From NCBI GenBank assembly GCA_031281765.1, contig JAITEX010000151.1, positions 1 through 15,417 on the forward strand: DNA of 15,417 bases, given 5' to 3'. Made by a program: the position numbers and the translations under genes. The notes beneath the pieces were generated by a model. That model was not told the DNA's origin, did not search any database, and worked only from the letters and a program-made list of their open reading frames with translations. Below are positions 13,863 through 15,417 of this stretch, one piece after another (the stretch's first letter is position 1; each line of letters begins with the position of its first letter). The stretch comes from Eubacteriales Family XIII. Incertae Sedis bacterium. GTDB taxonomy: Bacteria; Bacillota; Clostridia; Peptostreptococcales; Anaerovoracaceae.

Positions 13863-14749
13863 TGGTGACTGAACGGACAGACAAGGGTATGACGGCCGGC
13901 AACGCAGCGGGCGGATTTCAGGGCAGCAGTGATTATGTGGCGTCGGAGGAGTTGATGAGCGCGGTCAATATCGCGATAGCGCTCGAAAAGCCGCTGCTTA
14001 TCAAGGGCGAACCGGGCACGGGCAAGACGATGCTCGCGCGCGCCATCTCGGACGCGCTCGGCAAAGAGCTTATTATCTGGAACATCAAATCGACGACAAA
14101 GGCGAAGGATGGCCTCTATCTGTACGACACGGTGCAGAGGCTCTACGATTCGCAGTTCGGCGAGGGCGACGTTTCGGACATCGGGGCCTATATCAGGTAC
14201 GGCAAACTCGGCGAAGCGTTCCGCTCCGATGCGCAGGCGGTACTTTTGATTGACGAGATAGACAAGGCCGACCTCGAATTTCCGAATGACCTGCTCTGGG
14301 AACTCGATCAGATGGAATTTTATATCCCCGAAACGAAGGAGACCGTCGCGGCAAAAAAGCGCCCCATCGTGATCATCACGTCGAATGCGGAGAAGGAACT
14401 GCCGGACGCGTTTCTGCGCCGCTGCATCTTCCACTATATCGAATTTCCTACGCAGGAGAAGATGGAGGAAATAGTCCGCGTACACTATCCGGATATTGAA
14501 GCCCATCTGCTCGCGCAGGCCATGGAAGAGTTTTACCGCATCCGTTCGGTGCGCGACCTGCAGAAAAAACCGGGTACGTCCGAACTGCTCGATTGGCTCA
14601 GGGCGCTCATGCTTTCCGGCATTTCGCCGGAAAGGCTGTCTGCGGAACTCGGCCTGCCCCATCTCGGCGTGCTGCTGAAAAAGGACCGCGATATAGATAC
14701 GGTGCGTGGCGGCGGTTCTTTTGACGGACGGTCACGCGGCTTCTATTGA
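13862..14749 (+). CDS. MoxR-type AAA+ ATPase
   Basis: This 295-residue protein is a MoxR-family AAA+ chaperone-like ATPase. Walker A is GEPGTGKT (49-56), Walker B is AVLLIDEID (126-134, acidic pair D131-E132), sensor 1 is N175 in IITSN, and arginines R186-R187 follow in DAFLRRC. MoxR proteins work with von Willebrand factor A (VWA) partners to remodel or insert metals into client enzymes, as in CO dehydrogenase (CoxD/CoxE) and NO reductase (NorQ/NorD). The next gene encodes exactly such a CoxE-like partner. The ATG overlaps the preceding stop by one base (TAATG), with AAGGATGG about 12 bases upstream; an in-frame ATG at 13889 is an alternative. The tail (SFDGRSRGFY) after residue ~285 has no recognisable motif. 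No metalloenzyme client is present in the window. Confidence 0.9.
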   Translation: MVTERTDKGMTAGNAAGGFQGSSDYVASEELMSAVNIAIALEKPLLIKGEPGTGKTMLARAISDALGKELIIWNIKSTTKAKDGLYLYDTVQRLYDSQFGEGDVSDIGAYIRYGKLGEAFRSDAQAVLLIDEIDKADLEFPNDLLWELDQMEFYIPETKETVAAKKRPIVIITSNAEKELPDAFLRRCIFHYIEFPTQEKMEEIVRVHYPDIEAHLLAQAMEEFYRIRSVRDLQKKPGTSELLDWLRALMLSGISPERLSAELGLPHLGVLLKKDRDIDTVRGGGSFDGRSRGFY

Positions 14750-14750
14750 T

Positions 14751-14777
14751 TACACAGGGGGACGGTTCCTTTGTGTA
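14751..14777. repeat. REP-like palindromic hairpin in the MoxR-CoxE gap
   Basis: Arms TACACA ... TGTGTA enclose GGGGGACGGTTCCTT. As RNA it folds into a continuous 12-bp helix with three G-U pairs and a CGG loop. It begins two bases after the MoxR stop codon and has no T tract, so it is not a standard terminator. From memory, near-identical elements (GGGGACGGTTCC flanked by ACACA/TGTGT arms) recur many times in clostridial genomes as small dispersed repeats, some near REP-associated transposases. Only one copy is seen in this window. Confidence 0.7.
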
Positions 14778-14806
14778 GAGAATTATGCAGTAATGAGTGA
14801 CCTACT

Positions 14807-15417
14807 ATGTTTTTATCGTTTTTCTATCTCTTACGCGCGCGGGGGCTGAACCCGTCGGCCGGCGAATGGATGACGCTGATGCAGGCCTTAGACAAGGGGC
14901 TTGCCGCGCCGGACCTCCTTTCGTTTTATTATCTATGCAGAAGCATACTCGTCACGAGCGAAGCGGATTTCGATAAATTTGACCTCGCCTTTCTCGAATT
15001 TTTTGAGGGCGTGGCCGCCGGCGAGGACTTGAACGGACAGTTTATGAAGTGGCTCACGGAAGACCGGCTCATGCTGAGCGAGGAGCGCCGTCTGTTCGAG
15101 GAGAGCATAGAGCGCAGCCTTGAGGAACTGTGGAGGATGTTCGAAGAACGCAAACGCGAACAGACGGAGCGGCACGACGGCGGGAGCTACTGGATTGGCA
15201 CGGGCGGCACATCGCCCTTCGGCAACAGCGGCTACGCGAAGTCCGGCATACTCGCCGGCGGGCCCGGCGGCCGGGGCAGAGCCTTGCAGGTTGCGGGCGA
15301 GCGGAATTTCCGCGATTTTCGCAAAGACCGCATCATAGACCTGCGGCAGTTTCAAACGGCCTTCCGCAAACTGCGGCAGTATTCCTCAAGGGTGGATACG
15401 GCAAAGACGGAACTCGA
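14807..15417 (+). CDS. CoxE-like VWA-family protein, N-terminal part (cut by window end)
   Basis: An open frame starts at ATG 14807 and runs to the window edge (203 codons and two bases). The visible part begins MFLSFFYLLRARGLNP, continues through a helical, charged region (LSEERRLFEESIERSLEELW) and a Gly-rich segment with GGSYWIGTGGTSPFGNSGY, then VAGERNFRDFRKDRIIDLRQFQ and FRKLRQYSS. This order matches the N-terminal half of bacterial CoxE-family proteins whose C-terminal half is a VWA domain with a metal-ion-dependent adhesion site. That domain would lie beyond the window, so the metal-binding residues cannot be checked. It should act with the MoxR-type ATPase immediately upstream as a chaperone pair. 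The ribosome binding site is weak (GAGTGA), and a REP-like hairpin lies between the two genes. Confidence 0.85.
   Translation, partial: MFLSFFYLLRARGLNPSAGEWMTLMQALDKGLAAPDLLSFYYLCRSILVTSEADFDKFDLAFLEFFEGVAAGEDLNGQFMKWLTEDRLMLSEERRLFEESIERSLEELWRMFEERKREQTERHDGGSYWIGTGGTSPFGNSGYAKSGILAGGPGGRGRALQVAGERNFRDFRKDRIIDLRQFQTAFRKLRQYSSRVDTAKTEL

Noticed and set aside
13631..14662. 343-codon minus-strand open frame spanning the PopT/MoxR junction
   Set aside because: It crosses two well-supported plus-strand genes, is rich in Arg/His/Leu as expected of antisense high-GC coding sequence, and has no family motif.

Overview
The window looks like part of a Gram-positive, moderately GC-rich chromosome, probably an uncultured gut-type Clostridia (Bacillota). 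The clues are strong AGGAG-type ribosome binding sites, a wall-sorting signal of the NPKTG class, a YebC variant starting MGRHGTIAGRK, and compact overlapping genes. The taxonomic placement is inference; no rRNA gene or other marker is present.

Layout. (1) 153-878: a YebC/TACO1-family translation factor behind an extended -10 promoter, convergent with the next block and separated from it by a short hairpin. (2) 902-5886: a sugar-utilisation locus that appears lower in GC. It holds a GPH-family sugar:cation symporter and an AraC-family regulator on the minus strand, and a divergent GH2 beta-mannosidase on the plus strand. Together they would sense, import and hydrolyse beta-mannosides. A perfect 18-base palindrome overlaps the predicted -10 of the symporter and is a candidate operator. 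(3) 6099-9011: a ~970-residue secreted, very glycine-rich repeat protein with an N-terminal signal peptide and a C-terminal NPKTGD sorting signal, including four to five tandem units of ~114-126 bp. (4) 9128-10457: a well-formed promoter (TTGCGA-17-TATAAT) drives a small P-loop ATPase overlapping a beta-class DNA methyltransferase that has no visible restriction partner. (5) 10538-15417: an apparent operon of a pyridoxamine-phosphate-oxidase-like flavoprotein, a full-length transketolase, a DUF368/PopT polyprenyl-phosphate transporter, a MoxR-type AAA+ ATPase, and the first 203 codons of a CoxE-like VWA-family protein cut by the window edge. A 27-base REP-like hairpin sits between the last two genes.

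Most of this is recognisable family content. The items most worth a second look are the glycine-rich wall protein and its repeat architecture; the transketolase in which the thiamine-diphosphate GDG motif reads GEG; the ATPase/orphan-methyltransferase overlap; the REP-like element inside the MoxR-CoxE pair; and the palindrome over the symporter promoter. I found no CRISPR array, tRNA, rRNA, insertion sequence, integrase or phage gene. No gene-free stretch exceeds 300 bases; the longest gaps are 5887-6098 and 3162-3330.
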